DNA of 64,000 bases from Malurus cyaneus samueli (GCA_009741485.1 CM019217.1:37191757-37255756), one strand, 5' to 3'; counted from the first letter of the stretch, positions 1 to 13,000 are shown. Made by a program: numbers and translations. Notes: generated by a model not told the origin, from the sequence alone.

Positions 1-20
1 AGAGTTTATGGTGTAGACTG

Positions 21-52
<32 letters not shown>

Positions 53-284
53 AGTATAGATGCAGTCTGACTTTATATAGGTGTCTCGGTTTGAGACAAT
101 GTTTTCAGAGAAAATGTTACAGAGAAACGTTTCCTCTGAAATGAAAATAAATTTGATATTTTTTCCCTACCACAAGAAATAGATACCGGGCAAAAAAAAA
201 AAAGTGAGAGAAAAAAGTAATTGTTAACACAACACAGTGCCACAGGACACAGATAAAGAAGTAACCATTAGATATTCAAAAAAC
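1..284. other. AT-rich sequence with poly(A) tract
   Basis: There is a run of 30 A at 21-50, then ordinary AT-rich sequence up to the CpG island. The A-run could be the tail of a retroposed copy whose body lies left of the window, but nothing here proves that. Confidence 0.4.
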
Positions 285-289
285 CTCAC

Positions 290-690
290 CACGCGGGACA
301 GACAAGATGGCGCCTCCCGTCCCCGGGAAAAAAACAAAAACAAAAGAAAAAAAACCACGTGGCCTTTCCTGTAACAGTGGCAAAAAGAAACCAAAAAAAA
401 CTGTACACGTCCTTTCTTCCCTGTGGACAGATCAGAGGGGGCTCGTGTGTTTCTGCTGCCAGCCCGGTTCGCCCTCTGCAATCCCGGTGAGATGAAGCCG
501 CGCGGCTTTTCTCTGGCTGGATTGCTTCGAGGAGGATCGCAGGAGATGCAGAGGGGGGTCTGTCGAGGAGAGCTGCTGAAGCTAACAAACCCAAGCCAGC
601 CAAAAAACTGCAACAATGTAACTGCGCTGCACTCTGCGAGCAGAAGGACTCTCACGGCGAGAAGCAGAGCGAGAGCTGAGCTGGAAAAAA
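290..690 (-). other. Candidate non-coding first exon (5' leader)
   Basis: Downstream of the putative minus-strand promoter, about 400 bases contain no ATG on the minus strand (no CAT anywhere on the plus strand from 290 to 690). The next ATG lies at 268-266. GTGAGG at 289-284 could serve as a 5' splice site, making 290 the exon end. An ATG-free, CpG-rich leader is typical of a first 5' UTR exon or of a long non-coding RNA. The continuation lies outside the window. Open frames here that lack an ATG are not credible proteins. The splice site is weak, so the exon end is tentative. Confidence 0.25.
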
Positions 691-764
691 GCCCCGATTG
701 CGTGCAACGCTGGCTTTTAAACCGCCGCCCTGCCTTTCCCAGCAGCCCTGCTCCTTCTTCCGGT
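690..764 (-). promoter_or_regulatory. Candidate minus-strand core promoter
   Basis: Read on the minus strand, the order is ACCGGAAG (ETS type, 764-757), GGGCGGCGG (GC box, 730-722) and TTTAAAAG (TATA-like, 721-714). Initiation would be expected about 25-31 bases further on, near 690. This is the arrangement expected of a vertebrate core promoter firing towards the left edge of the window. The TATA match is imperfect and no initiator is obvious, so the start site is an estimate. Confidence 0.35.
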
Positions 765-770
765 ACATAA

Positions 771-3700
771 AGATACAAACATCTTTTGGGCATATATGCC
801 AACGGAAAAGGAATACAGAACAAAATTGGCACAAAAATCAACCCAGACAATAGGGAAGTGAAACAATGTCTATCTCAGAGCTTAGGAACTGTTTTTAAGT
901 GGCCGAGTCTCAAACTTCCCTGATCATCTGTGATATGTACAACCACCAAAAATTTTAGTTCCTTTGGTTGCAAACTTCATCCTCTTGAAAGCACTTGGAA
1001 GACTGTCTCTTGGTCTCAGTAAATCTGCATTGAGTTCATGCAAAGCACAAGAACTGTCACTCTTCCAAAGACCTTACAAGAGGTCTCCTTATCGCTTCGT
1101 GTTGCCTTAAGATGACTGAATTAGAATGTAAACCTGTCAGTCATGTTTAATCGCTTGTTTGCTGCAGCAGCCTGTGACTTTGTTTGAAAATCTCTTAGAC
1201 AATGGAAATTACTATCCAGTGCCCACCTAAGAGAAGAATTCTGAGGGATCAATTAATAGTGCATATGCTGCAGTATCAGAAGCCAGCTGGTAAGAGTTTT
1301 TTCTCATTTGGTCAAGTAGTTTAAGATCTTCCTTAAACTATAAGATCACAATTCTTTTCCAACATGGGCTCATCACTTTAGGTACATAACATTGGGTTTT
1401 TTTCTTAACTCCAGTATAACATAAACTGCAACTTACAGAATTGATTATTAGTACCAAAATCTTGAGTATTCTGCAAATACGTGCCTATGGAATATGAATT
1501 TCGTTGTGGCATAAATCAGACAGAAACTTCAAAAATACTATCCAAACAAACCTGTGTTTTCCCTCTGCTATTTCTAAAACTGGGCAGACAAGTACATGAA
1601 ATGAAAAGTCAATGTATTTCACCTGTATGCAGAGCTATTTCACTGTATGGTAATGTTACTGTCGAGATTATAATTTAAAGCTCATTAAAATACTTGTTTA
1701 AACAAATCCATTAGTTTTGCTTTGGAACAATAAAAAAAGGTACTCCAGAATACTGTTAACTTCTAAATACTGGGGGGGGGGAGCATTGAAATTAAGTTCT
1801 ACCTTATAATATAGTCAAAATCTCTCTTCTTATAACTCCTTTTACTACTAGTAGTAGTTTTTAGGTTTTGGGGATTTTCACTTTAGTTTTTGTTTAGCTC
1901 TCATGCTTTCTCAATGTGACTTAGCTTCATGCTTGTTTCCTTCTCAGTCTCATACCCAGTGACCCAATCATTACCTTTCTTCTAAGAGGTTTTAATTCAA
2001 GCTATTCCCTTTTTATAGGTAACTCTTTTACATCACCTTTATATAGGTAACTCTCTAAAAATTAAGTAAATTGAGGGAAATATTACAAAATAGCACTGTT
2101 TAATATATTCTTTTCATGTAAGGAAAAATTTTTCATACTTACTTTCTAGCAATGGAACAATAACAAAATTACATAACAAATACCTTAACGTACTAAACCA
2201 GATTAGATGTGGCTCACCTATAAATGAATCAAGTTAATAGCATGGACCATTAAATTAATACTGAAGCATCATAATACTTAGGTATTATGTCAGCTCCCTG
2301 TCATGTCCATTTTTGTTGAAACATCAAAATAAATTGACTACTACAGAAAATATATATATGGAAGTTCCTTTGAGATATAACCTTACTCCACCTCAAATCT
2401 GGACCGGGTACACCTAAATTATATCTGCCCTTGCAGATTTCCAATAGCAGAGATTGTACAAGCACTCAAGGCTATGTCCTGCAATACTTCATTATTCTTG
2501 CAATTAGGAAATTTCCCCTTTCATCTAAACTGTTTTACTTGCCATAATTTAAGTCTTTCATTTCTTTGTTCTTTTCACCAGGGACAGGAATGACATATTT
2601 CCTTTCCAGCAGCTACATTTCATGGACATGAAAACTATTTTCTCTCCTAGATTAAATGTTGTTATTTTTTCAACTTCTTCTTAACTCTTGTTGCTGACCC
2701 TGAAATATATAAAACTTTGAGGAGAACAGCATTACTTTGTCAGTAATTGGATAAGGCTAAGAATAGCAAGTATAAAACGCTTATTAAAAAACCCCAAACA
2801 AACCAACAAGAAACATGATTACTAAATGGACAAAGAACTAAGACAAGTACCAGGAGGCTATATTTCCTAAAAATAAGCAAGATTAAGTAATTTACTGCAG
2901 CTTTTCCCTGTCTGAGAATAAAACAGCCTAGAATACCCATGTTGTGCATTCATACTTCATACTTACAATCCAACCGAACATTATTTTATGAAGCAACAGT
3001 GAATTATCTTAATTAAAGTGGACAAATAACTAAAATGTTTAGACATAATTACAGTAGTCAAGATTAATTTATGTTAGAAACCTGAAAAGACATTGAAGTT
3101 CAACAGGATTCATATATCCAAAACTACCAAACTACTAGCAATTATGATCAATTATGATCAAGTACTCTAAGACCTCCTGGTTGTGCCTGAATCAATGCTG
3201 AGTTTTCCCACAGCAGTGAGAGCATCTGTAAAGAACTCACACATGCAAAGAAATTCATCCCTATGTGGGAAAATAAGAACAGGAATGGAAGGAGAGAAGA
3301 CTTTTAAGAGGCTCAAAATCAAACAATGACCTCATATTTTTTTCTCTGAACCAAAAATTTTGATATTGGACAAACTGATGCTCTCCACTGTCTAATGCCA
3401 TTTAAGATGACCTTTCCATTCTATGCCAATAGTTTTCAATTACAAAACCAATCACAGTACATTTCACTAATAGGAGTACTCTGATTAGTTAAATCTAATT
3501 TTATCAACAACTAGAATGTGAATAGCATATTAAAGTAAGGTGAACAGCTTTGATTGATACACTGAGTTTTAATTTCTAATTCCTTGTCTCCCACTCTTTT
3601 GGTAGGAAATTAAGGTTACACATCATTGAGCAGGGTAAGCTACTGTAACTCAAACATAGCTTAAACATTTGACCTCCACTTGTTCTCAAACTTCTTTTCT

Positions 3701-4249
3701 CGCCCCGTGTAGTATTTAGATACTAATCTGATAGGTCTGGAGCTATGAGCAACATTTTTAAACGACAAAAATCTTATCTAAAAAAAAAAAAAAACAAAAC
3801 ACACAATAACAAACGAAGATGAGCCTTAAAATGAATTATCATACAATTATTATCTTTTGGAAGCAGAATCTATATACACTTTTGCTACAGACTGTTTTTA
3901 TACATTTTGAAAAAAATCTTCCTTAAAATGCAGAATAACAACTCTTTTTCAATGTGAGTTAACTTCAGTTATTTAAGACCTTCAGTTTTCTAAGAACTAG
4001 CACCCATCCTATGCCCCAAGACAGATATTTAAATTTGCGCTTACATAAATTAATACAGTCAGCCTAATTTTCATCAGTACCTACAACTCCTACAGATGCT
4101 ACCTTTTAAGTTTGAAAATGCTAATGTTAGTAACTATATCTGAACATCTTGTACTTCAAACCAGTGCGGCATTGCACTGAGGAATTCATTCAAAGTCTGT
4201 GTTCAAGAGCCATTAAAGGCTGCAAAAAACACATGGCAGAAAGGGAAAT
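771..4249. other. AT-rich unique sequence, no gene seen
   Basis: No convincing exon, RNA gene or recognisable transposon. Short simple stretches include a G-run near 1772-1781, an A-run at 3781-3794 and a 10-bp tandem ATTATGATCA duplicate at 3141-3160. Open frames are under 70 codons with stops in all frames. Confidence 0.5.
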
Positions 4250-4510
4250 GTTACTCCACTTTCCCTAGCTCTCCCCCTTGATAACAGGTGCTGCAGCAAG
4301 GTCTGACAGACCCTTTGGATAACCCCCTGTCTGAGGGCAGGTTTCCAGTAAACTCCAGGCAGCAGACCCTCCTGCAGCCTCCTGCAGGGTCACAGCTGTG
4401 GTACCAGTTAACCCCAGCCCCTGCAGAAGCTTTCATCCCAGCAGGCTCACACCTGCCTGCAGGCTGGCTCTCACCAGGCCTGGCTAAGAGCTTAGAAGAG
4501 TCTCCCTTCT
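4250..4510. repeat. GC-rich block, possible old repeat
   Basis: About 260 bases are clearly richer in G and C than the surroundings, with repeated CTGCAG/CCTGC words and almost no CpG. Open frames of 89-95 codons exist on both strands, which is expected where stop codons are depleted by composition. CpG loss with high GC suggests an ancient methylated repeat or LTR fragment, but I do not recognise the family. Confidence 0.25.
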
Positions 4511-5700
4511 GTCTTTGCAAAGTCTCTATGCATAAACATAAAACACTCTTATTCCCTTCACACCACCTTGGCTGAACTCAGTGTCCTTATGTTCCCCAGC
4601 AGATCTGACACCCAGCTATGCTTCAGCGGATCTCAGGCAAACTCCAGGGCTCCCTTAAAGACCAATTCTCTCTGCAAGGAGGACCATTATTACCACGTAG
4701 ACACAGAGAAAGAATTATATTATTCCAGCTATCACCATGAAGTAGCTGTTCTTTAAAAACTGACTTTTTACAGATGATTGTTACAGTTACAGGGATTAAT
4801 ATTATTAGTCCCTCTTCTCTCTTAGCTGGATATTTCAATACTCAAAAAATCTTTAAAATTTCTCAGATCTGGGGAGGAGTCAAAAAGGAAACACATAAAA
4901 TTGTCAGTTTAAAATATATTAGCAACTGTGGAGACATTAAATGTCACTTTTCATCTATGAATATTAAACACTAATGAGGTTTCAGGTACAGAGATATTAA
5001 AGTGAAACATAAGAGAGCTATGACTTAGCTCGTATACAGAGAAATAAAGTTCACAAGAGAAACTAATAGAGGTCAAAATCACAGAACTACCATAAACCAG
5101 AACATACAATAGATGAAAAAGAGTAATTCAAACAAACCTAATTTTAAAGGTGCTATTAAGAAATGCATACACATTTCCTCAAGCAGAATTTTCATGTAAA
5201 ACACAAAGAAATGAGAAGTAATTAAATACCTAGTTCTATCCATGTACAATACTCAAACTGAGAGATGAAAAATATTTCTTGAATGACTTGAGAACAAGTT
5301 TTAGAGGAACATGCCCAACCTGAAACTGAAGAATTCATTAGAACAAAAAAAAGCCGTAGTAATAGTTGCATCCAGATCTCCCTTGTTCCTCCCATGCCTG
5401 TTTACAGGCCTACCTATAAACATAGTAATGAAAAAAAACCCAGATACACAAGGATTACATAGAAAGGTTAAGTAATGTACCCTGACTGCATGACAGCACA
5501 CACAAAATACAAGGAAAGACATATCTAAGGAAGGAAAAGGAAAGCAAAAGATCACAGGCCAACCAAGTCACAGCTTATTTTTTGTACATTTATACTTTAT
5601 CTTTCTTCCTCTACCATTTATTCATACACACAACCCCTCCCTACAGGTATAAAAGCAGATATGAATTTCCTTTGCCTGGAGTACAAAAATTTCTAGTCAC

Positions 5701-5729
5701 AAAANAAAAAAAAAAAAAAAAAAAAAAAA
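5701..5729. repeat. Poly(A) run with ambiguous base
   Basis: An N at 5705 is the only ambiguous base I noticed in the window. It sits at the head of a long A homopolymer, so the homopolymer length is probably uncertain in the assembly. Any reading frame across it is unreliable. Confidence 0.9.
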
Positions 5730-7666
5730 CCAGCCTGGGAAATATTCTGTATTTAGAACATCGTGTAGCACATCTCCCCAAAATATAGTGGAGCAAAATT
5801 CAACACTAGATGAGTAAGAAACAAAACTGAAAGTCACGAATCTCCCTAACTATATAGCAGCTAGAAGTATGTTTCCACGTTGTATTCAAGGATGCAATTC
5901 TGTAAAATCAGTTACAAGCACATGATGGCTAGCACAGCAAATTCTGAAGGCTATCAGTAGTACCAACTGAAAGTTTGCACTTCTAAATGTTCTATTACCA
6001 CTCCGATAGGTGTCTGTTCTATTAGCACTCTGATATACAGGGTCTTGGTAAACATACTGTACAATGAAATATGAACAGCTCACTTGTAATTTTTAAAATA
6101 CATCAGAAATATATTTAGATACATATATATAAAGGTCTTTTTATTATATTACAGCATCTATCACTCTAACAGTTACCAATATATGTACCTTCAAAAGAGA
6201 GATATCAGTATCTTACCATTAGATCTTAGATAACGCTATCTGCAGAAGCCCCTCACTTACATAAAGTTGATCAGGTCACCACAAATCCTTCAGGAAACAA
6301 AGTTCTGACAGAATTTTATTCCAAGTAATTTTCTGAGCAGCAAAATCTGAGCCCCCAGAAACACCTGTGCACAGTCACAAACCTCCCCGAGTTTAGACTG
6401 GTGGAGCCTGTTAAACCTCTTATTGCAGGTAAATTATCAAACCCAGTCAGGGTGAAGGAGAAGAAATAAACTGAAATTGTGCTCTTAACTGTGCTCAGCA
6501 TGAACCATGTTAACAGAAGGAAAACAAAAGGATTTAACTAAATTAAACTCCCTCACCTCTGCACTTATACTAACTGCAAATCTACTGAACAGAAGATTTC
6601 TTTTTAAACAGAATTTCAAGGTGCAAGCAAATCTTATTAACCTTTTACCATAGAGAAACCGTCAGCAATATTATCAAGAACAGTTGCAAATAAAGTTTTA
6701 TTGTAGATACTTCCCTAGGACAGTGTCTAACATCCCTAGTTAAGAATCATAAGCCTACTGTGCTCAGCAGCAAAACCTAGTTTTTGCCCAACTGTGTTTA
6801 CAATTAAAGCAAATGAGGAAAGAAATATAAGCAATGAGACAACATTATTCAACATGGAAAACTATGTTTTCCAGTGCACTATGAACCCAACTAGTCCTGA
6901 ATTCAAGAATCAGTCATCACAAAAAAGTATTTCCTTATAAATTAAGGAATAGTTACATTATTTCATAGAAGTTTACCTTGTACTCCCCTGAGGCAACACA
7001 AAAGGAAGATCAGGGTATAGACTATGATCCATGGAGTGATGAGAATTGGTATTTGAAGACATAATGAAAGAGCTGAAGTAATCTCCCAAACACTTGGGGA
7101 TTAAAATCAAGAAGAAAATGTTTAATGTTTTATATCAGGGACAACAACGAGACATAGTCAAGACAGTAGTCTTTTCCTTGCTCTTTGTCAGTTCTAAGGA
7201 GAAAGACACAACAGGAATTGGGAAGCTAATGCCTGAACTAATACGCAGCTCTACGGATCAATAAGAGAGATTGCATGCCCCTGAAAATATGGGGAAAAAA
7301 ACCTTAAGTTGTCCATTCATCTCCAAAAAGGATATCATATTATGTTTAAATCAGAAACAACTCTTTAATTTGCTCCTTTTTCTTAAAACTGGTCTGAAAA
7401 TTTTTAAGACACAACTTTCTTCATACTAATCATCAAGCATGCCTCCTGGGTTTATAGAGCCAACCAGACCCATGGATTCCTGCCGTCTCCCAGTACCCTT
7501 TATGTGACTCATATGGATATGGCACTGATGACAAAGGTGATAACACCAAACTACACTGTCAGTAAAGGCCTCACGTCACTCTGCTCTTCCTGGAGATCAT
7601 GTGCATGATCCCACCCTTTGTGATGTCTGTATTCCACTGATTGCCTGTATCAAGACCCTACTGCAC

Positions 7667-7806
7667 ATGCAAATCCAAAAGAAAGTGCATCACTCGGGCA
7701 CTGCAACATCTTCCCCACGACATGTCCTGACTTGGAGAAGTCCTCCATCACAGACCTTTTGGAATGTAAACATGCACCAGCCCAGTGCCCACAGTGTCAT
7801 TTGCAT
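7667..7806. promoter_or_regulatory. Paired POU octamer motifs
   Basis: A perfect ATGCAAAT lies at 7667-7674, and its reverse complement ATTTGCAT at 7799-7806. The stretch between them is somewhat richer in G and C than its flanks. Octamers bind POU-domain factors, and two perfect copies in 140 bases are a modest sign of an enhancer. Function is not shown by the sequence. Confidence 0.2.
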
Positions 7807-8649
7807 AAGCTATTCTTATTCATACCATTCAGCAGAGATCAAGGGAGCACTTGTCATTCACCTCCGCTCAGGTATTCATCTGTCAGACCATCTGTATTTA
7901 GTAATGCATATAATTTAATAACAGGTTTTTTTTGGTTTTTTTTTAAATGTGATTGCCACCCAATTCCAGTTCGACACTAATTCTCACTAAGAGTGAGAAT
8001 AGTTCTCCTTAAGCAGACCTGAAGGAGAATTAATAGCTTTAGAAGTTATAACCTAATCCTTCTCATATCACAGGGGGCAAAACCCCCTTCAGTTATTCCT
8101 AACAGTTTCTCCTGAGATGAAAAGTAATCTCTATCTAATATCAGTCTCATCTCTGTAGCAAGTGCAACATTACAATTCACTCAATAAGAAATTAAAATAA
8201 AGCTATTCATTAACTTCACGACTCATTCAATTTCTGCAGCAACTGGCTATAACTTGTTTTACATCCAATCATGTTTTCTACATCTCTTTAAAGGACGGGA
8301 TCATCATTTGATCAATCACCATGTTCCCACAGCTAATGCACATGTGAAAAGGGAAAACTCATTGCAGAAAAATCTTTTGGAAGCATTTAATTTGAATTTT
8401 TATTTACATACAGCTTTTATCTTTTCCAATGAATTGTTATTATCTGAAAAATTGTGGTTCTCAAAACAAGCCAAACATAATGTGATCGTTATGAATGCTA
8501 TATTGAAAAATCTTTCACAAACACTGTATATCTCAGTTAGTAAGGTGTAACTTGGTGGCAAATAATCACATTACAGTCATCTTTAAATGTTTCATATTGT
8601 TAGAATGAATTAGTGTATTAGAAAACTGCACTGTGTAAGGTACTTTTAA

Positions 8650-9400
8650 TAGTGAATAATGTTATCATACTGCCACATCTTGCTCTGGAGGGTCTTGTCA
8701 GGGGGACACAGACCTTACCAGAGTGACCGCCGTGGCCAAACCAGGCCCATCCACGGACCTGGGAGCCACTCCCCAACCCACAGGCAGCCTGCTCATCCCG
8801 AGTTTCTGCCTGGCCATCCTGGCTGCATCCCACCCTGGCTCTGCTGGCCAGACCCCATCCTGACCCTCACACCTGTGTGCTGGTGGCCTGGCTTGGCCGT
8901 GTCACCACAACCCTAAAGAGCGGCCCAGCCCTACAGCTTCTGGCCTGTCCTGCACGCTCAATATTACCCAATTCCCCAAGTTCCAAAGGCCTCAGAGTAC
9001 CTTTAAACCTCACCAGAAAGCTAGGGGTTCATTATCCACAGAAATATAAATCACTGAGTGGGCTGTTGCATAATGCTAATTAATACTTAGCATAAAAATG
9101 TCTGAATTAATTAATTGTTGCATAACGCAAAGTAAAGTCAGCTAAAAAGTTAAGAGCCGCGGCCACCTGACTGCCACCACCACAGGATGCCCCAGGCGAC
9201 CTGGAAACCAAGGACGGTCACAGGATGTCAGTGGAAAGCTGTCCTTGAGGCTCGGGAGCCATCCATCCGCGCGGGCTCTGCGGGATAAACCCAGTGCTCA
9301 GCAGGGCCCAGAGCAGACCATCTGCTCCAGCTGCTCCTTCCACACTACCTGAGGAATGTTCCAAGCCTGGGGTAAACTAAATCAGGGGAATGGCAGATGG
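8650..9400. repeat. Composite GC/AT block, possible degraded LTR
   Basis: Two GC-rich segments (about 8660-8950 and 9150-9380), both containing CpGs, flank a short AT-rich core with TATAAA at about 9043. TTGCATAA occurs twice in the core, at about 9065 and 9119. Such a mosaic resembles avian retroviral LTRs, but I could not identify TG...CA ends, a target duplication or a known family. Frames of up to 85 codons inside look compositional. It could instead be a decayed CpG island. Confidence 0.3.
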
Positions 9401-9996
9401 AGGTCAGTTTTCTGTGCCTTGTGATGCTTCCTCAAAGCACCTCTGGTGAAACCACACAGGAAGCTGACTTCTGGACCCAAAACAAGTTATTCACAAGAGA
9501 AAAGCCACACTGCTCAGTCCATAATGCACTCTATTAAATTAATGTTCCTGAAAAGAAATGCCATAAACAGCAGTCTTTCTTTGAGGAAAATACAAGGCTA
9601 CAGTCAAGCAGTTCTATGTACTAAAAAGCAAAAGAAAGACCAGACATCACAGAATATGCTTGCCATACCACATGTCAGTCATAAAAAGGGTAAAAATAAA
9701 ATCAATAAGTGAAGGGGAAATTAAGAAGAAAAAGCATTTGCACCACATGTGTGTCTGAAAATCAGTACTGAAAAAAAACTTGTCCTCTATCAAAAAGGTC
9801 TAGATAACACAGATAATAATAAAAGAGGCACTACATGTAAGGATTGACAAATGATGTAATTTGTTGGTTTTAAAAGGCTAATAGTCTTACAGAGTGGATT
9901 GCAGATTATGAAAGGTGACAGGCTATACCTGCACTAACACTTCTAAAAGTGCTTAGGAGTACTTTTGGGCAAAGAAACATGTTTTTTACAGAGAAC

Positions 9997-10035
9997 CATT
10001 AGAACAACTCTTGTCATTAGAACAACTCTTGTCAT
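9997..10035. repeat. 18-bp tandem duplication
   Basis: CATTAGAACAACTCTTGT occurs twice in perfect tandem (9997-10014 and 10015-10032), followed by CAT of a third copy. Two identical copies suggest a recent slippage duplication. Confidence 0.95.
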
Positions 10036-13000
10036 GCTTTTACCCCTTACCAACTAGTCCACATGCATTTCTGCAGTGATTATACCTTAATTATCAATCC
10101 ACATGCAATGCTTTCCATCCAGATATCTTGTTTTTGAAACCAGGAGCTGCAAAGGTGGGATGCTGTGACACCTAGTCACCATTCATGGAAGTGTCAATAA
10201 TTTGAGGTATTACATGCAATAGAAGTACTGCTTGGACAAAGTGTCATTGCAAACCAGTCAAACATCAGCTTTCAAACTGCATCATCCAATTTCTCTGTTC
10301 CAATATTTACATGTTGGAAAAAAACTTAAAAAAATAGAAAAAAACCCCTCTTTCATATCTGCAAAATACAGTGAATTGACTTAATGAAAAATTATAAATA
10401 CATTACTGTGACTCTCCTAAATTTCATTTTTAACCTCAGTAATATAAAATCCTCAAAATGCCTGCTGAACACTACAGGCATTGTTGTAGTGTGTAGTAGA
10501 GCATTGAGGAGGACACAAACAAATTTTTAATACTGCAGTTAGTTGATAAGGTTTGAATATTCAGTTGGTACATTTCAGTTCAGGTACTGTAAATACATGT
10601 AAGAGCAACATTGTCTAAAATGGCAAAAGGTATGAAATCTGTAACAGTCTTTGCATACATAGGAATAAAGCCTACGTTGTCTATCACTTACACATAACTA
10701 GATAGCTTGGATGCTCATGTACTGAAAATAGAGAGAGTTTAATTAAAGTGCCAAAAGTGTTTCCTATACCTTCCTCTTACTTGCCATACCTAATACCAGC
10801 GCTACAAATTGTCACATGACAACAATTTAATCACAAATATTGAAGTATGCAGCTACTATACTGTCAAAAATCTATGCAGACAGAAGAAATTCTTCATGGT
10901 CTCTAACTGAATCTAAATACCACCTCATAGTTTTCTGCTTAGCTCTCACGGCATAGAGTAACAGATTCATGTCTGTGCATGTCTGTATCAAAGTTGTGAC
11001 CTTATTTTGACATTACAGCTGCCTTTGGAAAAGTGTGACCTTATGTTTCAAGAGCATATAACCCAAGAGCAGCTGTCACAGGTAAGGTGTTGACAGGTTA
11101 TTGAAATGCCTGTTACTTTCTTGGATGGCTTACACAAATGTCAACAGTGGTGACTGTCATCTCAACATAAGGACTTGACCCTTAAAAGGTTTTGCTAAAG
11201 AGCATCTCTGAAGTGACACTGAGTAGTGCATGTCATAAAAACAAAAAAAAAAAAAAAAGTTCATTAAATAAAGTTTTTTTCTTGATTAACCACCATTATC
11301 AAAGAGGACCTACACATGCAAGAAAAGACCTGCTTGAGAGAGCAACTGGTCTAAGGAAGTGAGGACAGAGGAAAGACAGAAGACCTTGCAATATTTTCTC
11401 ACTTTTTTCTGAAGATCTAAAACTTTCATGTGTCCTGCGCTCCCCATCCTTTTCTGCAAAGCCCAAGGTCCTTATTTTATTTTATAGAAAAATAAAGCCA
11501 TCTGCTCTAAAAAAAGTGGAAGTTTATTCCACTGAAAAAGTAAATGTATTATTTTTTCTACATAAGAAAATATATTTTTGTTAATGTTTTAAATTTATTA
11601 TAATACTTAAGCTAAACTCAGAAGATGTAGAAGTTTATCTTAAAATAACTTTGTAGTTGCAAGAAGAAAGCCTGTTTTCACTTGACAACAACAGTGCTGA
11701 AACACAGGTACTGATGACTCACATATTCTTGAAAGTTTTTTCATGTTTCCTTTGTGGATCCTCTAAATAGCAAATTTCAATCAAGTTTCATAGCAAATTC
11801 TCACGAGTACTTCAACTGCACCCAAGGGATGAATGTTACATCTGTGATACCATCCATACTCTTCTTATGCATTTGCTCCTATGACTTTTGAATCTATCCT
11901 TGTTCAACAAGCTGAAAAGGACTCTTTTTATCACAAATCTCTCTTGAAACTGATTTCTGCACGGTGAATACTGTGCTTTCTGAGACTGCAAATATTTTTA
12001 AAGTCAAATTAAAAGGGATGGATTTTTTATTTTTAGAACAGTTATTAACTTTTTTTTTTCCAGAGCAGATACATCATTAAAAAACAAAACTGAGGAAAAT
12101 TATGAGAACAAACATAGGTATGGCATTTAGGTGAATACTATGAAATTTCAAGTGCATCCAGAAAGAGAAATTCCTTTTGGCCAGAAGGAAACCAGATTAA
12201 TGGCACTCAGAACTCCATTTTTTTTCTTATATGCTAAGTATCTGATAAACTCACATAATAGTGCTTGCTATCTTCTGCTGCAGTAAAGTACCCCACTTAA
12301 GGAACGTGACTAATCCAGAATGTGGAGCCCACAGCATAACAAAGTACAGCTACTGACTCCATCTGTTCCCTAGAGCAGTACATTTTCTTAGCACAGATGG
12401 GATCAGTGGGACTAAAGAAAGAGAGTTGAATTTCCAGCTGAACTCAGGGAAAAAGATTCCTTTTAAAAGAAGAGGATGCTTTTTACTGACACCATATGTC
12501 ATGTATTGATATCACACATTGAAAAATAATGGGCAAAGTGTCCTCTCTGCCCAATTCAAGTGCTCAGCTTGATCTGTAAGGGTATTTTTAAAGTATCTTT
12601 CTCCAAATACTTTTAAAATTGGCTATTGCTATAAGGTTCCTCTGTTGTGCCAACACTGCTCTCTGTTGCATCCACAAATGGGTTAAACTTAATGCTGTCA
12701 GATGCTGAGGGAATGTGTGCATGAGTGGCGATGGGGCAGAGATACACTGGAGACCCAAGCCATGTATTTCAGGGTTGAAAGACTCCAGTCAGCCTGTTCA
12801 AAGGAAAGATGTTAGACCAGAGTCCCAAGACTGCAAGAGTGACCAGAAACTCAGAGCAGAAACACCTAGTACTCCTCTCCCTAGGTGGAGGATTCTGGAA
12901 CAATTCAGACCAATAGCCCTGTGACCAATGGTTGTAGGCCAGGTTGTAACATGTATGGACTTGTTTCAAATGAAGAATTTCAAATTGCCATATATTATTG

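Larger units (their letters stand above)
285..770. promoter_or_regulatory. CpG island, probable promoter region
   Basis: I count 28 CpG dinucleotides between about 290 and 765, against sparse CpG in the flanking AT-rich DNA. Visible motifs are a perfect E-box CACGTG at 356-361, a YY1-like AAGATGGCGCC at 304-314, an ETS-type CTTCCGGT at 757-764 and a GC-box-like CCGCCGCCC at 722-730. Unmethylated CpG islands in vertebrates usually mark promoters; that this one is active is inferred. Direction is ambiguous. The ETS, GC-box and TATA-like order favours minus-strand transcription, while the YY1-like site and an ATG in good context at 307 would fit the plus strand. A bidirectional promoter is possible. 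The gene cannot be named. Confidence 0.65.
4511..8649. other. AT-rich unique sequence, no gene seen
   Basis: Mostly featureless. It contains an ambiguous base at 5705 at the head of a long A-run, and a pair of POU octamer motifs at 7667-7674 and 7799-7806. No exon or known repeat is recognised. Confidence 0.5.

Noticed and set aside
224..850. Open frames of 208 and 105 codons on the minus strand across the CpG island
   Set aside because: They have no ATG within the GC-rich part (they open at TTG). Long open frames are expected where GC is high, and the translation is low-complexity (runs of F) from A-rich tracts.
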